DNA of 64,000 nt from contig NZ_JAFCMB010000009.1 in the NCBI RefSeq assembly GCF_018130145.1, forward strand, positions 186,001 through 250,000, read 5' to 3'. Origin of the DNA: Bradyrhizobium sp. AUGA SZCCT0176. Its GTDB lineage: Bacteria > Pseudomonadota > Alphaproteobacteria > Rhizobiales > Xanthobacteraceae. This document shows positions 8,241 to 17,537 of the stretch, in pieces. Each line of letters begins with the position of its first letter. Positions within the stretch are counted from its first letter, which is position 1. Position numbers and translations under genes: made by a program. Under the pieces are notes generated by a model. It saw nothing but the letters and a program-made list of their open reading frames with translations, had not been told where the DNA came from and searched no databases.

Positions 8241-8729
8241 TCAATCCGGCTGGCGCATCGCCAAACCCAGGACGGCCCCGCACAGGGCGCCCGCCGCTCC
8301 GCCGACGCCCATGGTGCCAAGCGCGCGGGCCGCGTAAACGGTCTCGTGCGGCTTCAATGTCAGCAGCACCAGGAGCATCATGCTCAGCGCTCCCGCGGTG
8401 AAGCCGACGGCAGTCAGTCCCGGTACGCGCCTGCCTTGCCATCCCGCGGACGAATAGGCCGCGACCGGCAGGGCGATCAGTGTGGTCGGCGCCGCGAGTA
8501 GCGCGCCGAACGAAATACCGGCGAGAGCGAGGAACCTCAGAAAGTCGGGAAACGGAAAATCGATTCCGTCGATCAGATACATCGGCACGACCAGCATCAG
8601 TGCTCCCGCCAGGCCGCCGAGCGGAGCGAGCAGCAATCCGATGGCGAGCGCCTTGGCTGCATCGCTCCCGCCCGTCCGCGCGAAAGGCCGAGCCTTCCGG
8701 GCCGGCGCTTCACGATCGGACCGGATCAT
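8241..8729 (-). CDS. Small polytopic membrane protein, 162 aa
   Basis: Unrecognised. After a basic N-terminus (residues 1-25) there are four to five hydrophobic segments: LAIGLLLAPLGGLAGALMLV, the FLRFLALAGISFGALLA stretch, a GLTAVGFTAGALSMMLLVLL stretch and a Gly/Ala-rich last helix GVGGAAGALCGAVLG. I chose the ATG at 8729 because GAAGGAAAG precedes it; a longer in-frame start exists at 8798. First gene of a two-gene operon with the membrane protein at 7392-8231. Confidence 0.72.
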   Translation of the reverse strand: MIRSDREAPARKARPFARTGGSDAAKALAIGLLLAPLGGLAGALMLVVPMYLIDGIDFPFPDFLRFLALAGISFGALLAAPTTLIALPVAAYSSAGWQGRRVPGLTAVGFTAGALSMMLLVLLTLKPHETVYAARALGTMGVGGAAGALCGAVLGLAMRQPD

Positions 8730-8911
8730 TTCGACGCTTTCCTTCGGTTGAGAGACGAGTGTTCGCAGCCGCCAAAAGAATGGCTGCTCGCCGTGCAATA
8801 TTCAGTGTCGGTTGTATTAAGTTCGGTTCAAATGGAGAGTTGGGAGACTCTGATCCCCCGCGGCGCCTGTCCGTCATCTCTCCGCTTACGGAGATAGAGC
8901 GACAGACAGCC

Positions 8912-10633
8912 TTACGGCAGCACTTCCTTGCGCTCGGCGAGCAGTGCATCCATTTCGGCGCGCTTGTCTCCCAGCAGGTCGGCGGCGGCGGCCTCGATCA
9001 CGGTATAGAGTTCGTGAGCATCGCTGAGCCGGGTCACGGTGACGTAATCGGCGCCGGCTGCGTAAAGGTCGTTGACGTCGGACAAGAGATCCGCGGTCGC
9101 GACGATTTTTGCGGTCGGGTTGAGGGTGCGCACGTGCCGGACCAGTTTCTCGTTGTTGGCGCCCTTCAGGAGCGAATCCGGCACGCTCAGGATGATCAGT
9201 TCCGACTTGCCGATACCGGCATGGAGCAGCGTATCGACATTGCTGATATCGCCATAGATCACGTGCAGACCCCGATCGGCCAGCGTCCGGAACACATTGG
9301 GATTGAAATCGATCACGGTGATCTGTTCGAGCACGAGCGGATTTTGCCGCTCGATTTCGGCGAGCAGCGCGCTCGCCGCGCGGAAGAAGCCAAGAATGAC
9401 GATACGGCGTGCCTCATGGCCGCCCTCATGTCCGGCCTCGCCCTGGCCGTGATCGAGATCGCGCAGCCCGATCTTCTTCATTGGACCGATCAGAGCCCGC
9501 GTGATCTCATCGCTCTTGCCCATCACGAAGGTGCTGATCACGGCCAAAATGACGAAGGCGAACGACGCCGCGCTCGACGTCTCGGTCCCGATATGGTTCG
9601 CGACGACACCGGTCTGGATCACGACCAGCGAAAACTCCGAGATCTGCGCCAGATTGATCGCCGGCAACAGGCTGGCGCGCAGACCCTGTTTCATCAGATA
9701 GAGCGGCACAAATGTCGTCACCACGCGGCTCACCACGGTGAAGGCCGCAATCAACAGCGCCAGCCCGATCACCGACGGGCCGGGAATGGGAATGGTCATG
9801 CCCAAGGCCACGAAGAACAGCGTGATGAAGAAATCGCGCAGCGTCGTCACCTTGGCGGTGACGTCGAGCGCATAGGGGAATGTCGAGAGCGAGACACCGG
9901 CGACCAGCGAACCCATCTCGCGCGACAGATGCAGCTTCTCGGCAATCTCGCCGATCAGGAAGCACCAGGCCAGCGCGCCGAGCAGGATCAGCTCAGGGCG
10001 GCGCGCGATCTGGTGAAACAGCCGCGGCAGCACGTAGCGGCTCAGCACCAAAGCGGTCGCCACCAGCACGCCGACCCGGCCGATCGAGATCAGGATCACG
10101 CTCACTTGAAGATTGTCGAGGCTCGGCTGCACGGCGAGGAACAGGATCGCGAAGATGTCCTGCAGCACCAATACGCCGAGCGTGATGCGGCCGGGCAGCG
10201 TATCGAGCTCACGCTTCTCGTACAGCACCTTGACGATGATAACGGTTGAGGAGAGCGCGCAGGCCACGCAGAGATACAGCGCGTCGAAACGGCCCGCCCC
10301 CATCGACAGTCCGATCCCCCAAAAGAACAGGATCCCGAGCAGGCAGCCGCCGACCAATTGCCCGCCCGCGGCGAACAGGATGACCTTGCCGGCGCGCACG
10401 ATCTTTTTCAGGTCGATTTCCAGCCCGATCATGAACAGCATGAAGATCAGGCCGAGTTCGGAGATGACGTGAATCGAATCCTTTGAATGGACCCATTTCA
10501 TGCCGAATGGACCAATCAAAAACCCGGCGATAAGGTAAGCGAGGATCAGCGGTTGCCGGGTAAAATGCGCCAGCAAACCAAGCACCCAGGCAAACAGGAT
10601 GCATAAAGTGATATCGCCGATAAGCTCGTGCAT
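8912..10633 (-). CDS. KefB/YbaL-type cation:proton antiporter, 573 aa
   Basis: CPA2-family antiporter. About twelve membrane helices fill residues 1-390, starting MHELIGDITLCILFAWVLGL, with the Na/H exchanger core FMIGLEIDLKKI. A cytoplasmic TrkA-N/RCK nucleotide-binding domain follows (RIVILGFFRAASALLAEIER, about residues 410-535). This architecture is that of E. coli YbaL and KefB/KefC, which move K+ or another cation against protons. The usual GxGxxG of the RCK fold is altered to GFFRAAS, so nucleotide binding may differ. The start at 10633 follows AGGA; 17 extra in-frame codons lie upstream without a site. It stands alone. Confidence 0.87.
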   Translation of the reverse strand: MHELIGDITLCILFAWVLGLLAHFTRQPLILAYLIAGFLIGPFGMKWVHSKDSIHVISELGLIFMLFMIGLEIDLKKIVRAGKVILFAAGGQLVGGCLLGILFFWGIGLSMGAGRFDALYLCVACALSSTVIIVKVLYEKRELDTLPGRITLGVLVLQDIFAILFLAVQPSLDNLQVSVILISIGRVGVLVATALVLSRYVLPRLFHQIARRPELILLGALAWCFLIGEIAEKLHLSREMGSLVAGVSLSTFPYALDVTAKVTTLRDFFITLFFVALGMTIPIPGPSVIGLALLIAAFTVVSRVVTTFVPLYLMKQGLRASLLPAINLAQISEFSLVVIQTGVVANHIGTETSSAASFAFVILAVISTFVMGKSDEITRALIGPMKKIGLRDLDHGQGEAGHEGGHEARRIVILGFFRAASALLAEIERQNPLVLEQITVIDFNPNVFRTLADRGLHVIYGDISNVDTLLHAGIGKSELIILSVPDSLLKGANNEKLVRHVRTLNPTAKIVATADLLSDVNDLYAAGADYVTVTRLSDAHELYTVIEAAAADLLGDKRAEMDALLAERKEVLP

Positions 10634-10676
10634 ATTTCCTGACTTTTCCTCATTGCAACCTAGAGGCCGGGGCGCA

Positions 10677-10919
10677 ATGGTCAAACGAGCAATGTGTCAC
10701 ATCCGCCTAACAGGTCTCTTTCTAGCGATTCTTGCCTGCCTGTCGATCCTTTACTGCCCGGGAGCGCAGGCGCAGGCGGCCGGCAGTATCCGGCAAAATT
10801 TGGAAGGGTTCCTGACGGCGAACCCCGCACGCACCCCCGCTATATCGGGCAGCATCGATAGCAGACATTCCGCTTTCATCCCCCGGCGGCGACCGATTAA
10901 GATCATCGGCAAGAACTAA
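10677..10919 (+). CDS. Small secreted hypothetical protein, 80 aa
   Basis: Begins with a signal peptide (basic MVKRAMCHIR, hydrophobic LTGLFLAILACLSILY, then PGAQAQA as a cleavage site), followed by about 45 polar residues ending RRRPIKIIGKN. No family recognised. It lies between the antiporter and the aminotransferase, reading toward the latter. The coding signal rests mainly on the signal peptide; the ribosome site is weak. Confidence 0.45.
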   Translation: MVKRAMCHIRLTGLFLAILACLSILYCPGAQAQAAGSIRQNLEGFLTANPARTPAISGSIDSRHSAFIPRRRPIKIIGKN

Positions 10920-10984
10920 CCAAACTACCGGAGGGCCGCGCCAGCGGCCTTCTCAACGAAAAACAAAACGGGAGTGAATGTCCA

Positions 10985-12229
10985 ATGTCTACCGCATCAA
11001 TCTTTGATTTCGCACCATTGCTGCCGGCCGGATTGCCGGCGCCGGCGGCGCGGTGGACGGGTCTGGCCAAATACAGTTTCGTCGGCGGCAACAATGATCC
11101 CGACCAGGTGCCGGTCGATGGCCTGATCGCGGCGATGACTGCCGTGCTCCAGCGCGAGGGCAAGACGCTTGCGACCTACGGCCTCGCCAGCGGCCCGCAG
11201 GGTTACCGCCCCCTGCGCGAATTCCTCACCAAGAAACTCAAGCGCGATGCCGGCATCGGCTGCACCACCGACGACGTCATGATCGTCTCCGGTTCGCTGC
11301 AGGCGCTCGACCTCGTCAACGCGACGCTGCTGGCGCGCGGCGATACCGTGCTGATCGAACAGGAGACCTATCAGGGCTCGCTGAGCCGGCTGACCCGGCT
11401 CGGCGTCAAGACGGTCGGCATTCCCCTCGACGACGAGGGCATGCGGATGGATGCGCTGGCGGCTGTTCTGGCCGACCACAAGCGCCGCGGCATCATGCCG
11501 AAATACATCTACACCATCCCGACCGTGCAGAACCCGACCGGCTCGATCCTGCCGGAGGCGCGGCGCGCCGAAATGATAAAACTGTCGCAGGAATACGGCG
11601 TGCCGATCTTCGAGGATGATTGCTACGCCGACCTGATCTGGAACGGCCAGCGCCCGCCCGCGATCTATGCGATGAGCAAGCAAGGCGGCGTCATCCATAT
11701 CGGCTCGTTCTCCAAATCGATTGCGCCGGCGCTGCGGGTCGGATTCATCGTCGCGCCCTGGGAGATGATGTCGCGGATGCTGGCGCTGAAAACCGATGCC
11801 GGCTCCGGCGCGCTGGAGCAGATGGTGCTGGCGGAATATTGCACGCCGCATTTCGAAACCCACGTGCCGAAGCTGACACGCGGCCTGCGCGCCAAGCTCG
11901 ATACGCTGATGGAGGCGCTCAACGAGCAGTTCGGCACATCAGCCGAGTTCGAGGATCCCAAGGGTGGCATCTTCCTGTGGGTCAAACTTCCCGACAATGT
12001 CGATACGTTGAAGCTGTATCAGGCAGCGCTGGCCGCCGGCGTCGCCATCAACCCGGGGCCGGAATGGTCGACCGACAAGTCCTATGCCGGCAGCCGCCTG
12101 CGGCTGTGCTTTGCCAGCCCCTCCCACGAGCAGATCCGCGAAGGCGTCGCCGTGCTCGCGGACGTCTGCCGCAAGGAGTTCGGTGTGCCCGAGCGAAGCG
12201 CCAATGTGGAGAAGCGGGCGCGCAGTTAA
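10985..12229 (+). CDS. PLP-dependent aminotransferase, 2-aminoadipate (LysN)-like, 414 aa
   Basis: Fold-type I class I/II aminotransferase, cytosolic. The PLP lysine is in IGSFSKSIAPALRVGF near residue 245; the phosphate and ring contacts include the YTIPTVQNPTG block and FEDDCYADL. The text is nearest to the branch that also forms the C-terminal domain of MocR regulators and includes 2-aminoadipate and aromatic aminotransferases. There is no HTH domain here. It overlaps the downstream exporter gene by 26 bases, so the two are translationally coupled and may handle the same amino acid. Ribosome site GGGAGTGA precedes the ATG. Confidence 0.88.
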   Translation: MSTASIFDFAPLLPAGLPAPAARWTGLAKYSFVGGNNDPDQVPVDGLIAAMTAVLQREGKTLATYGLASGPQGYRPLREFLTKKLKRDAGIGCTTDDVMIVSGSLQALDLVNATLLARGDTVLIEQETYQGSLSRLTRLGVKTVGIPLDDEGMRMDALAAVLADHKRRGIMPKYIYTIPTVQNPTGSILPEARRAEMIKLSQEYGVPIFEDDCYADLIWNGQRPPAIYAMSKQGGVIHIGSFSKSIAPALRVGFIVAPWEMMSRMLALKTDAGSGALEQMVLAEYCTPHFETHVPKLTRGLRAKLDTLMEALNEQFGTSAEFEDPKGGIFLWVKLPDNVDTLKLYQAALAAGVAINPGPEWSTDKSYAGSRLRLCFASPSHEQIREGVAVLADVCRKEFGVPERSANVEKRARS

Positions 12230-13130
12230 GGTGCGCGAGCGCACACCTGAGGTGACCGGCGCCGCCTCCCAGCATCGCCTCGGCATTGCCCTCGTCGTCG
12301 CTGCCGCCATCGCCTGGAGCACGGCGCCGTTCTTCACGCGGCTGCTTGCCTATGATTCCTGGACCATCCTGTTCTGGCGGGGGTTGTTCGGCGGCGGCCT
12401 GATCGCGGCCATGATGGTGTTGCTGCAGGGTCGCGCCGGCCTGCAGGAGCTGACCAGGATGGGAAAAAGCGGCTGGCTGGTCGCGTCGTATTCGACAGCA
12501 GCCATGATCGCCTTCATCCCTGCCCTGCAGCTGACCAGCGTATCCAATGTCGCAATCATCATCGCCACGGGGCCCTTCCTCGCCGCAGCGCTGGCGTGGG
12601 CATGGCTGCGAGAAATCCCGAGATTGCGAACCATGCTGGCGAGTGTCGTGGCGCTCTGCGGCGTTGCGATCATCCTCGGCAACGCGCGCGCCGGTTCCGA
12701 TATCCTCGGAATCGCACTGGCCTGCTTCATGGCACTGGCGATCGCCGCGATGACAGTCATGGTGCGGCGGCACAAAGGCACCTCGATGGTCGCCGCGGCC
12801 GCGATCTCGAACATCCTGGGCAGCGTGGTCAGTATTCCCTTTGCTCACGGCATCGCCGGCGTCACCGGGTACGACCTGTTCATTCTTGCGATGTTCGGGT
12901 TCTTCCAGGTCGCGATCGGCCTCACGCTGTTCTTCCTCGGCTCACGCCTGTTGCCATCCAGCCAGGCGGCGCTGATCTCGACGCTGGAGACACCGCTGAT
13001 GCCGTTTTGGGTGTGGCTGGCGTTCGCCGAGGTTCCCGGAATCCGGGTCCTCATCGGCGGCGCCCTTGTCATGGGCGCGGTCATTGCCGACATTATCGGC
13101 GACAACCGCGCGCAGCGGCAATCAGGCTGA
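12204..13130 (+). CDS. EamA/DMT-family exporter, 308 aa
   Basis: Ten-helix inner-membrane transporter of the drug/metabolite superfamily with two EamA repeats (about residues 25-155 and 165-300). Typical pieces are FWRGLFGGG and the second-repeat end SQAALISTLETPLMPFWVW. Relatives export amino acids or other metabolites. The start is uncertain: ATG at 12204 overlaps the aminotransferase, and a GTG at 12231 just after its stop is the alternative; only soluble residues differ. Coupling with the aminotransferase suggests export of its substrate or product. Confidence 0.83.
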   Translation: MWRSGRAVKVRERTPEVTGAASQHRLGIALVVAAAIAWSTAPFFTRLLAYDSWTILFWRGLFGGGLIAAMMVLLQGRAGLQELTRMGKSGWLVASYSTAAMIAFIPALQLTSVSNVAIIIATGPFLAAALAWAWLREIPRLRTMLASVVALCGVAIILGNARAGSDILGIALACFMALAIAAMTVMVRRHKGTSMVAAAAISNILGSVVSIPFAHGIAGVTGYDLFILAMFGFFQVAIGLTLFFLGSRLLPSSQAALISTLETPLMPFWVWLAFAEVPGIRVLIGGALVMGAVIADIIGDNRAQRQSG

Positions 13131-13153
13131 TCTGGCCGACCTGCCCCTCCGCT

Positions 13154-14263
13154 CTACCGCGACATGGCGACGATCTCGACCCAGTTCGGGTTCTTGCCCA
13201 CGGCATACTCCTTGAGTTTGGTGAGTTTGCCGGTCGCCTTGTCGATGGCGTAACTCGTCATGCTGTTGGACGATTGGCCGACCGACAACAAATAGCGGCC
13301 GGTCGGATCGATGTTGAAACCGCGCGGCTGCTTTTCGGTCGGGTAGGAATCGATCGGTGTCAGCATTCCCGTCTTGGGATCGACCTTGAATGCCGCAAGC
13401 GTGCTGGTGGTGCGTTCGGAGGCGTAGAGAAATTTGCCGTCCGGCGTGAGATGGATATCCGCAGCCCACGGCTTGCCCTCGAACCCCCTGGGCAATGACG
13501 TCGCGACCTGAATTTCCTTACCCAGGGTACCGGCCTTGGCATTCCATGGGAAAACGTAGATCGACGCGTCGAGTTCATTGAGCAGATAGACGAACCGGTT
13601 GCCCGGCGCGAACACCAGGTGACGCGGACCGGCCTTGGCCTTGACGCTAACGGTCGGTGGATCGTTGGGTACAAGTTTGCCGGTCTTGGCGTCGAATTTT
13701 TCCTGGTACACGACGTCGCCGCCGAGGCTGGTGTGCAGCACGTAGCGGTTCGACGGATCGACCACGATGCAATGCGCATTCGGCTGCGTCGCCATGATCT
13801 GCTGCGCCGGCTGCACGACGCCGTCGAGGCCGATCGGATTGACCGTGACCTTGTTGCCGCCATAGGAGGCGCTGAGCAGGAACTTTCCGCTCCGGTCGGT
13901 GGCGACATAGGCCATCGAATCGGCCAGCGGACCGGGGCCCAACGGCTTCAATTTGCCGGTCTTGGAATCGATCGAAAAGCTCACCACCGAATATGGCTCG
14001 TTGCGCAAGCCCGCAAAGAGACGTTTCTTGTCGGGACTGACCGCCAACGGCAGCGAGCCTCCGGGTTTGGCAGGGCCCGGCACCGCGGTCGTTTCGACCG
14101 GTGTCAGTTCGCCGTTCGGCTTGAGTTCCAACACGTGGACGTCCTGGCTGTCGGCATTTCCGACATACACAAACGTCGCAGCACCCGCAGATGACATGAA
14201 AACCCCAGCTCCCAGCAAAGCAGCCACGCTGAATATCGCATTAAGACTCGCTCGTGCTCGCAC
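13154..14263 (-). CDS. Secreted seven-bladed lactonase-family protein (6-phosphogluconolactonase-like), 369 aa
   Basis: Beta-propeller protein of the PF10282 lactonase family. A signal peptide (SVAALLGAGVFMSSAGA) gives export to the periplasm. Repeated blade motifs follow: FVYVGNADSQDVHVLEL, RLFAGLRNEPYSV, FLLSASYGGNKV, ADIHLTPDGKFLYASER and GFNIDPTGRYLLSVGQ. The related cytosolic Pgl hydrolyses 6-phosphogluconolactone, but an exported form probably acts on another lactone or none. It starts with GTG behind a perfect GAGGAGG site. It is convergent with the EamA gene and lies 58 bases beyond the amidohydrolase gene of the same strand, so they may be co-transcribed. Confidence 0.86.
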   Translation of the reverse strand: MRARASLNAIFSVAALLGAGVFMSSAGAATFVYVGNADSQDVHVLELKPNGELTPVETTAVPGPAKPGGSLPLAVSPDKKRLFAGLRNEPYSVVSFSIDSKTGKLKPLGPGPLADSMAYVATDRSGKFLLSASYGGNKVTVNPIGLDGVVQPAQQIMATQPNAHCIVVDPSNRYVLHTSLGGDVVYQEKFDAKTGKLVPNDPPTVSVKAKAGPRHLVFAPGNRFVYLLNELDASIYVFPWNAKAGTLGKEIQVATSLPRGFEGKPWAADIHLTPDGKFLYASERTTSTLAAFKVDPKTGMLTPIDSYPTEKQPRGFNIDPTGRYLLSVGQSSNSMTSYAIDKATGKLTKLKEYAVGKNPNWVEIVAMSR

Positions 14264-14321
14264 GTTGCCTCCTCATTTCCGGTTGATCGAACAGCGGTTG
14301 CCGACGTGATGGATGCGCACC

Positions 14322-15602
14322 CTATCGCACCGCGAACGGCGCCTGATACGGCCTCCCGAACGGCACGCCGTTGATCACGGTCTGCACCGGTTTCAGCAGC
14401 AGCTTGCCCTCGCGCTTGTTGTTGCGGGTGTCGACGAACGAGACCTGCGCCTCCATCAGTTCCATGATCGCGACGTCGCCGGGCGCGCCGACCTGCAGCG
14501 TGCCGATTTTCGGTGCGCGGTTGATGATCTTGGCCGGCGCCGAGGTTGCCATCGCCACCACCTGCTCCACCGTAAATCCGAGCGGGATGAACTTGCTCAT
14601 CACGTTCGGCAGATACGGCATGCCGGGCGAATTGCCGGAGAAGACGTGGATGTCGGACGAGATCGTGTCGGGCGGGCAGCCGCCCGCGATCGCAGGCTCC
14701 GCCACCGTGAAATCGAAACTGCCGCCGCCGTGCCCGACGTCGAACATCACGCCGCGCTGCTTGGCGGCAAGCGCTGCCGGCAGCAGCTTGCCGTCCTGCA
14801 CGATGTTGGTGAACACGCCGCCGACGTTCGGTGCGCCGGAATAGGCATGGGTCAGCACATCGCCCGGCCGCAGCAGATCGAGAATCTGCGACATCAACTC
14901 CTTGGTCTCGACGCCGCCGATATGCACCATCATCTTGGCCGGCCAGCCGCACATCTCGCAGGCCTTTATGGCCCGCTTCAGTGGTTCGAGGCCGTGCTTG
15001 GCGATGACATTCTCCGACATCCGGACTTTGACGCCGAGCAGGAAATCCGGATTCTCGGCCAGCGCCATGGCGCAGGCGTCGAGCTGCGCGTGGTCGATAT
15101 TGTATAGTTCGGCGACCGGGAAACCCGACAGTCCATGATTGGCGATATGGACGAAGGCGTAAATCCGCGCGCGGGATTGCGCCACGATGTAGCGGCGCAG
15201 CGCGGCGATATTGTTGACGCCGGCGTCCCCCGCCGACACGACTGTCGTCGTTGCCTGGGCCTGCACCAATTCGTCGGCGGGAATGCCGATCGCCGAACCA
15301 TAGGGGTAGACATGGGAGTGCAGGTCGATCAATCCCGGCGTCACCAGTTTGCCGGCAGCGTCGATGGTCTTCGAGGCGCGTGCGGCCGGAATATCGGCCT
15401 CAACTGCCTCGATCATGCCCCAGCGAATGCCGATATCACGTTTTCCCCGCAACGACTGGCTGGGATCGAGCACATCGCCGCCCTTGATCACGAGGTCGAA
15501 CTTGTCGTTCGGGCCCATCGCGGCATTGGCCGGTGCGGACATCGCAGCGACCGCGGCCGATCCTGACAGGCTTAGAAAATCACGGCGTGAAAACCCGCTC
15601 AT
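14322..15602 (-). CDS. Tat-exported amidohydrolase/deacetylase-family metallohydrolase, 426 aa
   Basis: Amidohydrolase-superfamily TIM barrel. It opens with a Tat signal (SRRDFLSLSG and a hydrophobic stretch). Metal ligands appear in order: GLIDLHSHVYPYG (HxH), the carboxylated-lysine region LLGVKVRMS, MVHIGG, and LTHAYSG, with an Asp in the SSDIHVFSG block. The text is closest to the amidohydrolase/deacetylase group that holds dihydroorotase-like and N-acyl-amino-acid deacylases; substrate unknown. The ATG at 15602 follows GGGGGAG; 28 further in-frame codons lie upstream without a site. Export together with the neighbouring propeller suggests a periplasmic pair. Confidence 0.87.
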   Translation of the reverse strand: MSGFSRRDFLSLSGSAAVAAMSAPANAAMGPNDKFDLVIKGGDVLDPSQSLRGKRDIGIRWGMIEAVEADIPAARASKTIDAAGKLVTPGLIDLHSHVYPYGSAIGIPADELVQAQATTTVVSAGDAGVNNIAALRRYIVAQSRARIYAFVHIANHGLSGFPVAELYNIDHAQLDACAMALAENPDFLLGVKVRMSENVIAKHGLEPLKRAIKACEMCGWPAKMMVHIGGVETKELMSQILDLLRPGDVLTHAYSGAPNVGGVFTNIVQDGKLLPAALAAKQRGVMFDVGHGGGSFDFTVAEPAIAGGCPPDTISSDIHVFSGNSPGMPYLPNVMSKFIPLGFTVEQVVAMATSAPAKIINRAPKIGTLQVGAPGDVAIMELMEAQVSFVDTRNNKREGKLLLKPVQTVINGVPFGRPYQAPFAVR

Positions 15603-15938
15603 GGCATCGCTCCCCCAGATGATTTTTATGGCGCGATGATGCGCCGGGACCGGGCTTTCCGCAAGCCGGCGCGTGCCTACGCTCAACCCACACGGGTATC
15701 AATGACCGTGCGGCCGGACGGTCCGTGGGATCGCGGTTGTCCAGAACGGCCGCGTGTAAACGCAACGTTTCGAGCGTGGGTTATTGGACTAAAGAAACTT
15801 GCTCGTGCACGGAACCAACGCACGCATTGCATCCGCAGATCCTTGCTGAACAGACATTCAGAATTCTCTTCAAGTTTCGTCGGAACGTTCCCGTCGATGC
15901 GCTGTTCTATCCTCGCTCAATTGAGAAGAGGACAAGTA

Positions 15939-16175
15939 ATGAAGAAGTTTGGATTAGTTTTGGCCGCGCTTGGCGCGATCATCATCGGGGTGCCGTCGAT
16001 TGCAAGCGCACAGACTGTTGTGATCAAGCGTGGCAGCGGTTATCACCAAGGCCATCACCACTCTCACGGTGCACGCGCCGAATACCGCGGGCATCGTGAC
16101 CGCGGCTACCATCGCGGACATCGTGGTCATGGTCACCACAACAAGGTCGTGATCATCAAGAAGCATCGTTACTGA
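15939..16175 (+). CDS. His/Gly-rich secreted small protein, 78 aa
   Basis: A clear signal peptide (MKKFGLVLAALGAIIIG, cleavage after SIASA) is followed by a mature part of about 53 residues with many histidines: GYHQGHHHSHGARAEYRGH, GYHRGHRGHGHHNK, then VVIIKKHRY. No fold is recognised; the composition suggests binding of a metal such as nickel, copper or zinc in the periplasm, which is inference. The ribosome site AGAGGAC precedes the ATG, and a strong hairpin terminator follows 30 bases after the stop, so this is a compact single-gene unit. Confidence 0.75.
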   Translation: MKKFGLVLAALGAIIIGVPSIASAQTVVIKRGSGYHQGHHHSHGARAEYRGHRDRGYHRGHRGHGHHNKVVIIKKHRY

Positions 16176-16205
16176 GGTTGATGCCTCAGACTTAGGCCTC
16201 AACGG

Positions 16206-16231
16206 AAAATGGCTCCTCGCGGAGCCATTTT
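16206..16231. terminator. Rho-independent terminator, probably two-way
   Basis: Perfect 11-bp stem (AAAATGGCTCC / GGAGCCATTTT) with a TCGC loop and T-rich bases next to it on the + strand (TTTTCTTTG). The matching A-run at its left arm gives a T-run on the minus strand. It lies between the convergent His-rich peptide gene and the thiolase gene and can serve both. Confidence 0.85.
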
Positions 16232-16263
16232 CTTTGTTGGTATCGCCGGCTGATTGCTTCGGC

Positions 16264-17436
16264 TCAGCTGTAGATTTCAAACAGGCCTGCGCCACCCTGG
16301 CCGCCACCGATGCACATGGTGACGACGCCCCACTTCGCCTTGCGACGACGGCCTTCCTGCAGGATGTGGCCGGTGAGCCGCGCGCCGGTCATGCCGAAGG
16401 GATGGCCGATCGCGATCGAGCCGCCGTTGACATTGTACTTCTCGGGGTCGATGCCGAGCTTGTCGCGAGAATACAGACACTGGCTGGCGAAGGCTTCGTT
16501 CAGTTCCCAGATGTCGATGTCGTCGATCTTGAGGCCATGGCGCTTCAACAGCTTCGGCACGGCGAAGATCGGGCCGATGCCCATCTCATCCGGCTCGCAG
16601 CCCGCCGCCGCCCAGGCAACGAAACGGCCGAGCGGCTGCAGGCCGCGCTTTTCGGCATCCTTGGCTTCCATCAGCACGACAGCCGCCGCGCCATCCGAAA
16701 GCTGGCTGGCATTGCCGGCGGTAACGTATTTGCCGGCACCCTTGACCGGCTCGAGCTTGGCAAGGCCTTCCATGGTGGTCTCGGGACGGTTGCACTCGTC
16801 GCGATCGACCGTGTAGTCGACGATGCTTTCCGCTTTCGTCGCCTTGTCGACCACCTTCATCCTGGTCTTCATCGGGACGATTTCGTCCTTGAACTTGTTG
16901 GCCTGCTGGGCGGCGGCCATGCGACGCTGCGATTCCAGCGAATACTCGTCCTGGTATTCGCGGCTGAGCTTGTAGCGCTCGGCGACGATGTCGGCGGTAT
17001 CGATCATCGCCATGAAGATGTCGGGCGCGGTCTTGAGCAAATCCGGATCGATCGATTCCTTGGGCGAGCCGCCGCCGGGAATCGAGATGCTTTCAACGCC
17101 GCCAGCCACGATGCAATCGGCGCCGTCCGAGCGGATCGAGTTGGCGGCCATCGCGATGGTCTGCAGCCCCGAGGAGCAGAAGCGGTTGACCGAAACGCCG
17201 GCCGTCGACTTTGGCATGCCAGCGAGCAGCGCAGCCTGGCGGCCGATATTGGGCGCGCCATGCGCGCAATTGCCGAGATAGCAGTCCTCGACGTAGTCCT
17301 TCTCGACGCCGGCGCGCTCGACCGCGTGCTTGATGGCGTGAGCCGCCATCGACATCGGAGGGGTGATATTGAACCCGCCGCGGCCGGACTTCGCCAGCCC
17401 CGTACGTGCATAGGAAACGATAACAGCTTCACGCAT
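16264..17436 (-). CDS. Acetyl-CoA C-acyltransferase (thiolase), 390 aa
   Basis: Degradative thiolase that cleaves 3-ketoacyl-CoA (or condenses acetyl-CoA). The nucleophile Cys lies in VNRFCSSGLQTI near residue 87. The second active-site motif GGSIAIGHPFGMTGAR near residue 345 and the final CIGGGQGGAGLFE, with the general-base Cys, are all intact. Length is that of FadA-type enzymes. Ribosome site AGGGAGG precedes the ATG. No beta-oxidation partner is adjacent, so it is a stand-alone gene here; its specific chain length cannot be read. Confidence 0.92.
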   Translation of the reverse strand: MREAVIVSYARTGLAKSGRGGFNITPPMSMAAHAIKHAVERAGVEKDYVEDCYLGNCAHGAPNIGRQAALLAGMPKSTAGVSVNRFCSSGLQTIAMAANSIRSDGADCIVAGGVESISIPGGGSPKESIDPDLLKTAPDIFMAMIDTADIVAERYKLSREYQDEYSLESQRRMAAAQQANKFKDEIVPMKTRMKVVDKATKAESIVDYTVDRDECNRPETTMEGLAKLEPVKGAGKYVTAGNASQLSDGAAAVVLMEAKDAEKRGLQPLGRFVAWAAAGCEPDEMGIGPIFAVPKLLKRHGLKIDDIDIWELNEAFASQCLYSRDKLGIDPEKYNVNGGSIAIGHPFGMTGARLTGHILQEGRRRKAKWGVVTMCIGGGQGGAGLFEIYS

Positions 17437-17537
17437 TTTCTAGACCTCCCTTTGATGCCACCCAGTATGGACTGGACCTCAGCCCGTGTGTAGCGAAAAA
17501 CCTTGAATTCCGGCGGACGGAAAAGGAGGAATCGCCT

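Noticed and set aside
8480..10249. A 589-codon plus-strand frame opposite the KefB-type antiporter
   Set aside because: Antisense shadow; composition of low-complexity Arg/His/Gln, no ribosome site.
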